Assembly: GCA_019639255.1 (NCBI GenBank)
Contig: JAHBSF010000029.1
Span: forward strand, 1-60,477
Reading direction: 5' to 3'
Length of the DNA stretch: 60,477 nucleotides
Source: Acidobacteriota bacterium
Lineage (GTDB): Bacteria > Acidobacteriota > Blastocatellia > RBC074
Shown here: positions 45,295 to 53,725 of the stretch, piece after piece
Position numbering within the stretch: the first letter of the stretch is position 1
Layout of the letters: each line of letters begins with the position of its first letter
Notes under the pieces: generated by a model
The model's input: the letters and a program-made list of their open reading frames with translations, nothing else
Databases searched by the model: none
Told to the model about the DNA's origin: nothing
Position numbers and translations under genes: made by a program

Positions 45295-46774
45295 TCCCGG
45301 TCGGACTGAATATCTCTTTCTTGGCCGGTCTTGGGCGCGTGCGATTCGGCAGCGGCTGTCCGGTCTCGCGGTCGAATTCATCGGGAGTGCGGCGCGGCGG
45401 CACGACATCATTGGTTTCGCGCCCCCATTGATTGAGCTTCTCGCGCAATGCCGCCAGCGTCCCGGCGTGACGCGGGTCAGCGGCCAGGTTTTTGAATTCG
45501 TGCGGATCGGCGATGACATCGTAGAGCTCTTCGGTCGGGCGCGGCGTCCGGAAAATACGCGATTGCTCCGGCGTCAGGCCGCCCGCATCGCGCAGGCGAC
45601 GAATCGCGTCCATCGTCGGACTGCGCCCTGAATCCGCCGAAGTCGTCAGCGGCAGATCGGGGTAATCATTGCGAATGTATTTGAAACGTTCCGTGCGCAC
45701 AGCGCGCGCGCGGTCCTCGTAATCGTGCCAGTTCTTTTCGGCGTAAATCTCCTGACGCGTTTTTGCACCCGGATTCGTCAGCATCGTCGCAAAGCTTTTG
45801 CCCTGCACCGTAGGAGGAATCGGGAGGCCCGAGAGTTGCAGGATGGTCGGCGCGAGATCAACGCTGCTGACCAGTCCGTTGGCGACTGCGCCGCGCCGAA
45901 TTTTTTTCGGCCAGCGGGCGATCAAAGGCGTTTTGATGCCGCTGTCATAAAGCGTCGTTTTTGCGCGGGGGAATGGGCGACCGTTGTCGCTGATGAATAA
46001 AATCAGAGTGTTGTCGGCTACGCCCTGTTGTTCAAGTTCGGTCATGACGCTCCCGATATGACCATCGAGCCGCGCGATTTCATCGTAATAGAGCGCGAGT
46101 TCCCGGCGGACTTCGGGCGTGTCGGGCAAATATGGCGGGACGATAACATCCGCCGGCCGATGCGGATTCGGGATGCTGTTTTCGACATAGTCCCGATGCG
46201 GATCGAGGGCGGCGAACCAGCAAAAGAAGGGCTTGTCTTTCGGACGTTGCCGTAGCGTCGGCAACCAGCCTGCCGCGCCGCTGTCATCCTTGGCGAGCAT
46301 CTTCCCGGTCTGCGGGTCGGTTTGAAACCCCGCCTCTCCCGGATCATCCACCAGATCAAATCGATCGCGCACATAATCGCCGAGATGCCATTTGCCCGAC
46401 GCCGCCGTCCAATACCCGGCGGCTTTGAGCTTTTCGACAAACGTCACCTGTTCGGCAGGCAGCGGCCAGTGTAATTGTTCGGCGTCCGTACTGTGCGGAT
46501 AGCGGCCGGTGATGAGGCTGGAGCGGCTCGGACTGCAGGATGAAATAGCGACGAAGGCCCGGTTGAATTTCATACCTTCACGCGCGAGTCGGTCAATATT
46601 GGGGGTGCGAATCTTTTTATTGCCGTATGCGCCGCTGTCATCCCACGCCTGGTCATCGGCGATGATGAGAACGATATTCGGGCGGTTAACCGGTTGCGCT
46701 AAATACTGCCCTCTGAACGCCGGCGTCAGAGCAAAGAGCAACAGGCAAAACAAAGCCATAGTATGTCGGTTCAT
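45281..46774 (-). CDS. secreted sulfatase (type I, Cys-type)
   Basis: 497-residue exported sulfatase of the alkaline-phosphatase superfamily. Signal peptide at about 1-25. Metal-binding DD is in IVLIIADDQAWDD. The formylglycine site is C80-S-P-S-R in SSCSPSRSSLITGR, then ASGKWHLG and FISDNGRPFPRAKTTLYDSG, conserved in family S1. C80 must be oxidised to formylglycine, by FGE or a radical SAM maturase. The start at 46774 precedes the signal peptide; no strong ribosome site is seen. It would remove sulfate esters from glycans or other organics. It is probably monocistronic; a family B palindrome and a gene fragment separate it from the MFS gene upstream. Confidence 0.92.
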   Translation of the reverse strand: MNRHTMALFCLLLFALTPAFRGQYLAQPVNRPNIVLIIADDQAWDDSGAYGNKKIRTPNIDRLAREGMKFNRAFVAISSCSPSRSSLITGRYPHSTDAEQLHWPLPAEQVTFVEKLKAAGYWTAASGKWHLGDYVRDRFDLVDDPGEAGFQTDPQTGKMLAKDDSGAAGWLPTLRQRPKDKPFFCWFAALDPHRDYVENSIPNPHRPADVIVPPYLPDTPEVRRELALYYDEIARLDGHIGSVMTELEQQGVADNTLILFISDNGRPFPRAKTTLYDSGIKTPLIARWPKKIRRGAVANGLVSSVDLAPTILQLSGLPIPPTVQGKSFATMLTNPGAKTRQEIYAEKNWHDYEDRARAVRTERFKYIRNDYPDLPLTTSADSGRSPTMDAIRRLRDAGGLTPEQSRIFRTPRPTEELYDVIADPHEFKNLAADPRHAGTLAALREKLNQWGRETNDVVPPRRTPDEFDRETGQPLPNRTRPRPAKKEIFSPTGTTGR

Positions 46775-46866
46775 GGTCGAATAGTCAGACAACATTGATG
46801 GTTTCAGTGCGGAACAGAACAGCAATCTTCTTCCCGATTGTTGCGTCGTTTCACTTCCATCACCCG

Positions 46867-46938
46867 TTACGGATAGATCCGCGAGCCGTCGATCTCCTGC
46901 ATGATGCGTCCCATCTTCTGGTTGCCCGCTCCGAGGAT
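46867..46938 (-). pseudogene. possible C-terminal fragment of a lost gene
   Basis: On the minus strand the codons for VILGAGNQKMGRIMQEIDGS, then RIYP and a stop, read like the end of a protein. They are cut off on the upstream side by a family B palindrome and have no start. I do not recognise the family. It may be a relic or chance. Confidence 0.3.
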
Positions 46939-46940
46939 AA

Positions 46941-47033
46941 CAGAGAACGCGGAAGACGCGGAAATCACGGAATAAATGTTCATTTTTCGTGAATTCCGCG
47001 TCTTCTTTCCGCGAATTCCGCGTTCTCTCTTCC
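46941..47033. repeat. family B palindrome, coding the MFS C-terminus
   Basis: Left arm CAGAGAACGCGGAAGACGCG, right arm ending GCGAATTCCGCGTTCTCTCT. The right arm is translated on the minus strand as the last residues of the MFS transporter (GRENAEFAERR). Confidence 0.85.
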
Positions 47034-48227
47034 TGCCATCAGGCCGAGAACCGCTACGACCGCCGCCATGCCATAAAACATAATCCTGTACGACCCGGTT
47101 CGAGCGACGCTTTCGGCAAGCAGCAGCGGCCCAATGGCGGAAGCAACCACTGTAAGCGCCTGTGCTGCGCCCTGAATTTTTCCGAGATGTGCGCGGCCGT
47201 AAGCACGCCCCCAGTACGAAAAGAAGACCACCATCACCGATCCGCCGGCCATTCCCATAAGCGCCGCCCATATTGCGACGTGTAATTGCGTCGAGAGGTG
47301 CGGAAGCGCTGCGAGCGCCCCCGCCAGCAGCGTCATGGTCGCTGCCATCAACCGGTTCATCGACCAGCGCGTCGAAAGCCAGCCCCCGAGGAAATTGCCC
47401 ACGAGCGCCGTCAATGCCGTCACTGCAAGCGATCGGTGATATGTCGCCGCGTCAAAACCGCGCTCGGCGAATATCGATTCGTTGAAAAGCGAAATGCCGG
47501 AGGCGATCAATCCGTAGACCGCGCTCCCGAGTCCGAAGATCCAGAACGCGGGTGTTTGCATCGCCTCGCCGAGCGTACTGCCCGTGATCGTTTCCGACGC
47601 TGAGGCGTCGCGAACGCCGTCCGCCGGCAAGCCGCAGGATTCGGGCGAGCGGCGCACAAAGAGCAAACTCATCGGCAAGAGCACCACGAGCAACGCCATC
47701 CCGATTCCGGCCCACGCCGCGCGCCAGCCGCTCGAAAGCACTACTGCGCCCGTAAGCGGAAAGGCAATCATAAAACCGACGCTCATCACGACGGCATAAA
47801 CCGCCATTGCCCGCCCCAACCTTTTGACGAACCATTGCCCAACGATCGTCAGCGAGATGACCGAAAGCGCGCTTTGCCCGAGTCCGCGCGTCAATGTAAT
47901 CAGAACCGCCAGCGCAACAACGCCGTGCACTCCGCTCATCGCAAGCACCACGGCGCCGAGTGCGGCGCCGACCGCGGTCAGCACGACCCGGCTGCCGAAG
48001 CGGTCGATCAATCTGCCGATGCCGACGGCGCCGAGCGCGCCTATGAGCGTCGCCCACAGATTGATCTGCGCAAAGAGCACGCGCGGGATTTGCAGCTCGG
48101 CAATCAGCGGTTCGGTAATCAGCCCGAGCCCCTGCGTACGGCCCGGCAGCGTCCCGACCATCGCCATCGCCGCGACGAGCATATTCACCCAGCCGTAATA
48201 AACCGGAAACCGCGCTATGGCGTTCAT
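46980..48227 (-). CDS. MFS transporter
   Basis: 415-residue major facilitator with about 12 hydrophobic segments (LINLWATL, GIGRLIDRFGSRV, QSALSVISLTIVGQWF). It belongs to the same broad group as the MFS gene at 4202-5458 but is clearly different in sequence. The substrate is unknown. Start 48227 (MNAIARFPVYYGWVN) is the ATG just before the first helix; the open frame upstream overlaps the next gene. The last 17 or so residues are hydrophilic and are encoded by a family B repeat, so the ancestral stop was probably lost. It lies 23 bases after a small membrane-protein gene and may be co-transcribed with it. Confidence 0.85.
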   Translation of the reverse strand: MNAIARFPVYYGWVNMLVAAMAMVGTLPGRTQGLGLITEPLIAELQIPRVLFAQINLWATLIGALGAVGIGRLIDRFGSRVVLTAVGAALGAVVLAMSGVHGVVALAVLITLTRGLGQSALSVISLTIVGQWFVKRLGRAMAVYAVVMSVGFMIAFPLTGAVVLSSGWRAAWAGIGMALLVVLLPMSLLFVRRSPESCGLPADGVRDASASETITGSTLGEAMQTPAFWIFGLGSAVYGLIASGISLFNESIFAERGFDAATYHRSLAVTALTALVGNFLGGWLSTRWSMNRLMAATMTLLAGALAALPHLSTQLHVAIWAALMGMAGGSVMVVFFSYWGRAYGRAHLGKIQGAAQALTVVASAIGPLLLAESVARTGSYRIMFYGMAAVVAVLGLMAGRENAEFAERRRGIHEK

Positions 48228-48250
48228 CCCGGCGCCGCTTCTGATTCTAT

Positions 48251-48784
48251 TCAGCGATGAATCCCCGATGTCGAATCCCCCCTCCGGCGACGCTGCATTG
48301 CGCGGGTCCATACTGCAAACAAGCCGATGCACAACACAAGCCCCACCCAGCGCAGCACTCCGGTCTTGAATACTACCGTCGCATTGAAGACGATGAAGAT
48401 CAGAAAAGCGTGCAATGCGATTACGGCGGCGCGCGGGCGGTTGATGTATGCATCGTGTCCGCGCCACCACCACGCGGCATCGGCGGCCCATGCGAGAGTG
48501 AAAAGATAGTTGATATAAATTCCGCCGCCCCAGTACACGCCGGTGACTTCTGCGGTTTGCCGCGCGGTTTCAAGCCAGGCCGAAGATTGGCTCCAGTCGT
48601 GGTAGTAGTGATAGGCGCAGAGGATGTGTGCGACGAGCGCGATACATCCAACGGTCCACGCCCAGCGCAGTGCGGAAAGAAGTCGATGATTGTTTCGTGC
48701 AAGCGCGACGCCTGCGGCGCCGAGCGCATACCCGGCAAGCACAATCCAGACCGTCGCCCGCGTCAGCAGTTCACCGCGATCCAT
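48251..48784 (-). CDS. integral membrane protein, unknown function
   Basis: 177-residue protein with four or five hydrophobic helices (VWIVLAGYALGAAGVAL, WTVGCIALVAHILCAYHYY, GGIYINYLFTLAWAADAAWWW, VIALHAFLIFIVFNATVVF, RWVGLVLCIGLFAVWT) and a basic tail. Tryptophan, histidine and tyrosine are frequent in the loops (HYYHDWSQ). No family is recognised. It lies just upstream of the MFS gene on the same strand and may act with it, without direct evidence. Confidence 0.72.
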   Translation of the reverse strand: MDRGELLTRATVWIVLAGYALGAAGVALARNNHRLLSALRWAWTVGCIALVAHILCAYHYYHDWSQSSAWLETARQTAEVTGVYWGGGIYINYLFTLAWAADAAWWWRGHDAYINRPRAAVIALHAFLIFIVFNATVVFKTGVLRWVGLVLCIGLFAVWTRAMQRRRRGDSTSGIHR

Positions 48785-48796
48785 CGCAGCCCACCC

Positions 48797-48899
48797 GGGA
48801 GAGACAACGGAACAAACAAAAAATAACGAAACATACGAAAAGACCCACCCTTTCCGTTCCGTCTGTTTCGTCTGTTTTCGTTTGTTCCGTTATCTCTCT
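48797..48899. repeat. family A palindrome
   Basis: GGGAGAGACAACGGAACAAA on the left pairs with the complement CGTTTGTTCCGTTATCTCTC on the right. It ends exactly at the ilvD stop codon, as a transcription terminator would. Confidence 0.85.
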
Positions 48900-50579
48900 T
48901 CATTCCGCCCGCGTAACGGCGCCCTCGGAGGCCGAGGATACGAGCGCCGCATATTTATGAAACACGCCGGTTTTGTAGCGCGGTTCGGGCTGCGTCCATG
49001 CAGTCAGGCGCGCCCGGATTTCTTCGTCGCTGAGATCGACGTCGAGCCGGCGGTTGTCTATGTTGAAGGTGATCGTATCGCCCTCGCGTACGGCGGCAAT
49101 GGGGCCTCCCACTGCGGCTTCGGGCGCGACGTGTCCGGCCATCAATCCCTTGGTTGCGCCGCTGAAGCGGCCGTCGGTGAGCAGTGCGACCGATTCGCCG
49201 AGTCCTTCGCCCACGATCGCCGCCGTGACGCCGAGCATCTCGCGCATGCCGGGGCCGCCCTTCGGCCCCTCGTAGCGGATTACGACTACATCGCCCGGGT
49301 TTATGCTTTTGCTCGTCACGGCGGCCATTGCGTCTTCTTCGCGCTCGAATACGCGCGCCGGGCCGCGATGATGGTTCCGCTCGTACCCGGCTACCTTCAC
49401 CACGCACCCTTCCGGCGCGAGGTTGCCCTTGAGTATCACGAGTCCGCCGCTTGTCTTGAGCGGATTTTCGGCCGTGACTACGACATCCTGTCCGGGAGTC
49501 TCTTCGGCCAGGGCGGATTCTTCGCCGATCGTCAATCCGGTGACGGTAGTTTGAGAGCCGTCGAGCAGATTGCCTTCGAGCATGCGCTGCGCGACGAGTC
49601 CTATGCCTCCGGCGCGGCCGAGGTCGATTGCGGTGTAGCGCCCGCCGGGTTTGAGATCGGCGATTATCGGCGTGCGGCTGCTGATGGCGTCGAAATCGTC
49701 TATGGAAAGTTCTACGCCCGCCTCGCGCGCCATCGCCAGCAGATGCAGCACGGCGTTTGTGGAACCGCCCGTGGCGGCTACACCGGCAATGGCGTTTTCA
49801 AACGCCTTGCGCGTCAGTATCCGGCTCGGCCGGGTTCCGCGATTGAGCAGATCTACTACGGCCTTTCCCGTATTGAATGCGACCTGATCCTTGTGCGGAT
49901 CGGTCGCCGAGACGCTGCCCGAACCCAGGGCGGCAAGACCGATGAATTCCATGACCATAGCCATGGTATTGGCCGTGTACTGACCGCCGCAGGCGCCGGG
50001 GCCGGGGCAGGCGGTGTTTTCTATGGCGAGCAGTTCGGCGTCGCCGATGCGTCCGGCGGCGTGCTGGCCTACGGCCTCGAATACATCCTGAATCGTCAGG
50101 TCGCGCCCGGCGTGGCGGCCCGGCGCAATCGATCCGCAGTAGAGGATCATTCCGGGAACATCGAGGCGGATGAGTCCCATGGCCGCGCCGGGAATCGTTT
50201 TGTCGCAGCCGACGATTGCGACTACGGCGTCGAACATATACCCGCGCCCCACGAGTTCGATCGAATCGGCGATGAGTTCGCGGCTGACGAGCGAGGCTTT
50301 CATGCCCTCGGTGCCCATAGTCACGCCGTCGGAGATCGAAATGGTATTGAATTCCATGGGCGTAGCGCCGGCGGCGCGGATGCCTTCTTTAACTTTTACG
50401 GCAAGGTCGCGGTGATTGAAGTTGCAGGGCATCGTCTCGATCCACATGTGAGCGACGCCGATTATGGGTTTGCGCAGATCTTCGTCCGTGAAACCGATGG
50501 CCTTGAGCATGGAGCGGGCCGGCGCGCGGTCCCGTCCGTCGGTGATGATGCGACTGAGATGTTTTGGATCGAATGTCAT
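48900..50579 (-). CDS. ilvD: dihydroxy-acid dehydratase
   Basis: 559-residue enzyme that dehydrates dihydroxyisovalerate and dihydroxymethylvalerate to the keto acids of valine and isoleucine. Fe-S ligands are seen in [13 protein letters not shown] (about 120-132) and [20 protein letters not shown] (about 180-200), and the C-terminal motif [18 protein letters not shown] is present. Length is normal. Its ATG overlaps the stop of the nucleotidyltransferase gene upstream (ATGA), so it is translated after two accessory genes rather than directly after cimA. The Fe-S cluster needs carriers such as the Nfu protein at 16899. Confidence 0.96.
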   Translation of the reverse strand: MTFDPKHLSRIITDGRDRAPARSMLKAIGFTDEDLRKPIIGVAHMWIETMPCNFNHRDLAVKVKEGIRAAGATPMEFNTISISDGVTMGTEGMKASLVSRELIADSIELVGRGYMFDAVVAIVGCDKTIPGAAMGLIRLDVPGMILYCGSIAPGRHAGRDLTIQDVFEAVGQHAAGRIGDAELLAIENTACPGPGACGGQYTANTMAMVMEFIGLAALGSGSVSATDPHKDQVAFNTGKAVVDLLNRGTRPSRILTRKAFENAIAGVAATGGSTNAVLHLLAMAREAGVELSIDDFDAISSRTPIIADLKPGGRYTAIDLGRAGGIGLVAQRMLEGNLLDGSQTTVTGLTIGEESALAEETPGQDVVVTAENPLKTSGGLVILKGNLAPEGCVVKVAGYERNHHRGPARVFEREEDAMAAVTSKSINPGDVVVIRYEGPKGGPGMREMLGVTAAIVGEGLGESVALLTDGRFSGATKGLMAGHVAPEAAVGGPIAAVREGDTITFNIDNRRLDVDLSDEEIRARLTAWTQPEPRYKTGVFHKYAALVSSASEGAVTRAE

Positions 50580-51088
50580 GTGACTGATTTATCTTCCTTG
50601 TCGGGGTTATTCAGTAGCTGGCTTTCCAGGATTGCTTCCAGTTCGGGTAGAACGATCAGATCTTTCGGTCGCCCGGATGCGCGCTTGGCGGAAATCAGTT
50701 GTGGGATGGACAGGATCGCGCAGCGATAGCCAAAAAAATCGACCTTTTCAGCTCCGCGAATTATCTGTTCATAAGCGCCGATTCCAGCAACTTCGCCCAG
50801 CAAATCGATCTTTCCGAGATCCGTATCAAAGGTGAAATTCAGCCCATGTCGCAGCGTTTCTGCATCTGGTTTGAAGGGCAAGCCGGATGGCGCTCCCCGA
50901 AGCGTAGCGTGGATTTCAGTCAGGATACGCCCAAGTTTCTCCAGATTGTCAGGGCGCCGGGCGTAACAGAGATCAATGTCGAATGTTGCCTGGCTCGAGC
51001 CGTGAAGGCTCGCCGCCACTCCGCCGATGATTATGAAATCAGCACCGGCGGAAACCAGACGATCGACGATCGGCCTGAACTGAATCAT
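50576..51088 (-). CDS. minimal nucleotidyltransferase-fold protein
   Basis: 170-residue protein with the nucleotidyltransferase motif [19 protein letters not shown] (GG, then D-I-D metal ligands near residues 36-38) and a further acidic strand KIDLLGEV. The size and pattern resemble DUF6036/AbiEii-type or MNT-type nucleotidyltransferases, which can act as toxins, antitoxins or tRNA-modifying enzymes. Upstream, a 70-residue helical protein overlaps its start by ATGA; downstream, its stop overlaps ilvD. Such pairs can be toxin-antitoxin modules, but linkage to ilvD is odd. Function is not assigned. Confidence 0.75.
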   Translation of the reverse strand: MIQFRPIVDRLVSAGADFIIIGGVAASLHGSSQATFDIDLCYARRPDNLEKLGRILTEIHATLRGAPSGLPFKPDAETLRHGLNFTFDTDLGKIDLLGEVAGIGAYEQIIRGAEKVDFFGYRCAILSIPQLISAKRASGRPKDLIVLPELEAILESQLLNNPDKEDKSVT

Positions 51089-51297
51089 GACGGGGTTTGT
51101 TGGCGGCTCCGGCGGACGGATTCTCTCATTTCCTCAATCTGCTCGACAAAAGATTGCAACTCCATCAACCGCTGTTCGGGAGTGCGCTGCAAACGGTCAA
51201 CTGTCAACGTCAGATCGATGCCGAATTCTTTCGCCCGCTCTGCGGCGCTGCCCGGCGGCGGAGTGAGCAGGTACTCTTCTTGCTCCCTGGTCAGCAT
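51085..51297 (-). CDS. small helical partner of the nucleotidyltransferase
   Basis: 70-residue, strongly charged protein: MLTREQEEYLLTPPPGSAAE, then helices rich in Glu/Arg (RLMELQSFVEQIEEMRESVR). No membrane segment or signal peptide is seen. Start 51297 is preferred; the frame continues to 51375 within a family D repeat. Its stop overlaps the nucleotidyltransferase start (ATGA), so the two are probably a complex, in the manner of antitoxin-toxin pairs. Confidence 0.65.
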   Translation of the reverse strand: MLTREQEEYLLTPPPGSAAERAKEFGIDLTLTVDRLQRTPEQRLMELQSFVEQIEEMRESVRRSRQQTPS

Positions 51298-51307
51298 AAA
51301 ATACCTC

Positions 51308-51511
51308 AAAGCGTGTCTTGAAAGCCCCGAAGGGGCGATGGATCTGTAGCCCAGCGCTGGGTATTTGGCGAACATTGTTTTGAGCCCCAGCAGGGGCGGA
51401 AGATCTGATCTGTCGCCCTTTCAGGGCTTGAACGCACAAGCGACGGCTACCTGGGGCTTGCGCCCCAGGCTACAGATCCATCGCCCCTTCGGGGCTTTCA
51501 AGACACGCTTT
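51308..51511. repeat. family D nested inverted repeat
   Basis: AAGCGTGTCTTGAAAGCCCC on the left is matched by the complement on the right. Inside are GCCCCGAAGGGGC, CCCAGCGCTGGG and CTGGGGCTTGCGCCCCAG hairpins. It lies just upstream of the small helical gene. The remaining bases to 51580 show no gene. Confidence 0.85.
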
Positions 51512-51580
51512 CATGTCAGTTCTATTGTCCGCCAATTCCCGTTTTAGTGAAATTGCCGGACATAGCCTTACTATCCCAGC

Positions 51581-52675
51581 TCAGAATGATCTGTCAATCT
51601 CAGCCGCCCACTTCTGCGACACTTGCGCCAGCCGCCGTTCAGATACCCGGCTCATCGCCAGAGCAGTCTTCAGCGGCAGCAGATCTTGGACCGATCGATC
51701 GAGATCTTCTTCCGACTGCACCCACACACTCTGAGCCAGTTTTCCCGCAATCGCTTCTTCGCTTTCACCGTCGCAGTGGGCTTTGATCAGTTTCTCGAAC
51801 ATCTCGTCCCGTAATCCACGATGTTCGCGCCAGTCGCCTGAGGTAATGATTGGAGCATCTACATTCGGGCTGTCGTAGGCATACGTCCATGCTTGCCTGA
51901 CTCTGCCTTCTCCAACTCCGACATCTCGCAGCACGCGGCGATAAAGCGATCCGGATTGGCCGTAACCGCGAAAACCTTCGACCTCATCGAGCGTTGTCAG
52001 CAGTTGCTCGACGGAAGGGAATCGGCAGAATTCGCCCTGCACGTATTTTTCTCGATCATCGGGCAGCAACAATCCCGGATACTGGCCAAAGTCGATGAGC
52101 TTCCCGCAGATTTCAGCCATAATGATGCAACCGGGATTGGCTTGGCGAATCAAATGGTGACGGCTTTCACCGCGCATTAGCGTACCATAAACGAACAATC
52201 CCGTGATTTCACCAGCGGACCGGCTCATTTCTTTATCCGTTGCAGCCAGGAGTGGGCCAATATCGAGTTGATGCGCCTCAAGCCCCTCGCGCACGACTGC
52301 CAGATAATCCGGATTTGGCTCGACGAAGGGTTGCTCGTAATCGGGCTTCGCCTCGTAGGTTGTGACCTGAACTTCTTCTACGCCATCACGCAGGACCGTC
52401 GCCGTGAATCGCCGATATTTGTTGCCTTCCTTTCGATCGAGTGTTTCCCATCCTCCATCCTGCACCTCGAAAACGACTCCCGGCACAACGCAACCCCGGC
52501 GCGGCGTGACGGACAGGACGCCGCCATTTCGCCCACTTGAATGGAGCGAGAAACTCAGTCTGAAGTCCGGCAGATATGCGCTAAAGAGCGGTTGCAGGAC
52601 TCCGGCACGGAACCCGCGTTCTTCCCAGTCCTCCTGATTCAGATTCGATCCATAGCCAAAATATAGTCCTTTCAT
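51581..52675 (-). CDS. double gamma-glutamylcyclotransferase-fold (GGCT/AIG2) protein
   Basis: 364-residue protein with two GGCT-like domains in tandem. The first begins LYFGYGSNLNQEDW (residue 4) and has a typical VFEVQDGGWETLDRKEG with the catalytic-type Glu. The second begins LFVYGTLMRGESRH (about 160) and has LTTLDEVEGFRGY with a Glu in the same place. About 90 C-terminal residues are helical (DEMFEKLIKAHCDGESEEA). GGCT domains release 5-oxoproline or act on gamma-glutamylamines. A two-domain fusion could act on two substrates or one diglutamyl compound. It follows the 329-residue gene by 60 bases. Confidence 0.8.
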   Translation of the reverse strand: MKGLYFGYGSNLNQEDWEERGFRAGVLQPLFSAYLPDFRLSFSLHSSGRNGGVLSVTPRRGCVVPGVVFEVQDGGWETLDRKEGNKYRRFTATVLRDGVEEVQVTTYEAKPDYEQPFVEPNPDYLAVVREGLEAHQLDIGPLLAATDKEMSRSAGEITGLFVYGTLMRGESRHHLIRQANPGCIIMAEICGKLIDFGQYPGLLLPDDREKYVQGEFCRFPSVEQLLTTLDEVEGFRGYGQSGSLYRRVLRDVGVGEGRVRQAWTYAYDSPNVDAPIITSGDWREHRGLRDEMFEKLIKAHCDGESEEAIAGKLAQSVWVQSEEDLDRSVQDLLPLKTALAMSRVSERRLAQVSQKWAAEIDRSF

Positions 52676-52734
52676 CTTGCCCTCCCTGATTATCAGAATA
52701 TCCGGGCCTGTCCCGGCGTTGGAGGACAGTATAC

Positions 52735-53724
52735 CTACCTCGGCGTTGCAAGAGCGTTGCAGTCAACAGCCCCGTACACGACCACCTGACTCGGAACCTT
52801 CGGCAACCCATTGGGTGTGTCTTCCAGTGGATATCCAGTGAGACGCTCGAAATCCTTTTTTCCTCGACTAATGGCAGAGCGGAATGTGTTCGGATTATCC
52901 AACCCCATCAAATCCTGCGCCTCAGCGCGGCTTTTCACAAGCAAAATGGCTGCCAGGAGTTTAGCCGTGTGGCTGTTCGGTACCGGTTCATAACCGGCCT
53001 GGGATGTCAGCTTCCATTCATGGCGTAAAGATTCCGGAAGTTTGAACAGAACGACCTTTTTGTCATTCTCTTTATTGCCCCCTTGTTCTCCAAGCTCTTG
53101 CAAGGCGAACTCACGCGGATATTTTACTTTGGAGATCAAAGGATCCGGGCCAACGAGCATCCATTTCTGACCAGGTGGACCGAACTCCGCATAAGGATTG
53201 TTGCGATTCTCGATTTCGCCAATACCTTCCAGAGAATGGTAAGGTTGTCCGAGAAAATAGGCGCTGAGTTCGAGCGCATTGAAGATGTGGGACTGCAACT
53301 GGGCCGATTCTTCATCAAGATGCTGGAGTACCCGCTCGCGGGCATGAGCAAATGCCCCATCAATTAAGTCATTTGCTTTGAGTCTATGCATCACTGCCAG
53401 ACGATAGAGGCAAGGCCACGGGCCGAGTACGCGTTGGCGACAAGCTTCTATTAGCCATTCATCGACCTCCATTAACTCATCATATGTAAGATCAGGTCGG
53501 CGCAAGGTCAAGTGGGCCAATCGATAGGCCGTCAATGCCGGCCATATGTCGGCGAATCGCGGGGTTCTCTCATGATGATGGGTTAGCTCATATGCCTCCC
53601 TGAGCATCTTCATCGCTTGGGCACTGTGGTGGCGCAACAGCTTGCTGTCCAAGCCTTGATGAAACAACTTGTTTACCCTGTCGCGTGTTTGAGGATCAAT
53701 TACAGGTATATGGTCGGGTGCCAT
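52735..53724 (-). CDS. unknown protein translated after cimA
   Basis: 329-residue, mostly helical cytoplasmic protein. The first 170 residues look like TPR-type helices (AQAMKMLREAYELTHHHERT, WPALTAYRLAHLTLRRPDLT, ARERVLQHLDEESAQLQSHI). The middle is basic (GNKENDKKVVLFKLPESLRHEW). The C-terminus (about 255-305, AAILLVKSRAEAQDLMGLDN, TFRSAISRGKKDFERLTGYP) might be a DNA-binding-like fold. No known catalytic motif is seen. Its ATG is one base after the cimA stop, so it is in the same transcript. It may be an accessory gene acquired into the BCAA operon. Confidence 0.65.
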   Translation of the reverse strand: MAPDHIPVIDPQTRDRVNKLFHQGLDSKLLRHHSAQAMKMLREAYELTHHHERTPRFADIWPALTAYRLAHLTLRRPDLTYDELMEVDEWLIEACRQRVLGPWPCLYRLAVMHRLKANDLIDGAFAHARERVLQHLDEESAQLQSHIFNALELSAYFLGQPYHSLEGIGEIENRNNPYAEFGPPGQKWMLVGPDPLISKVKYPREFALQELGEQGGNKENDKKVVLFKLPESLRHEWKLTSQAGYEPVPNSHTAKLLAAILLVKSRAEAQDLMGLDNPNTFRSAISRGKKDFERLTGYPLEDTPNGLPKVPSQVVVYGAVDCNALATPR

Positions 53725-53725
53725 C

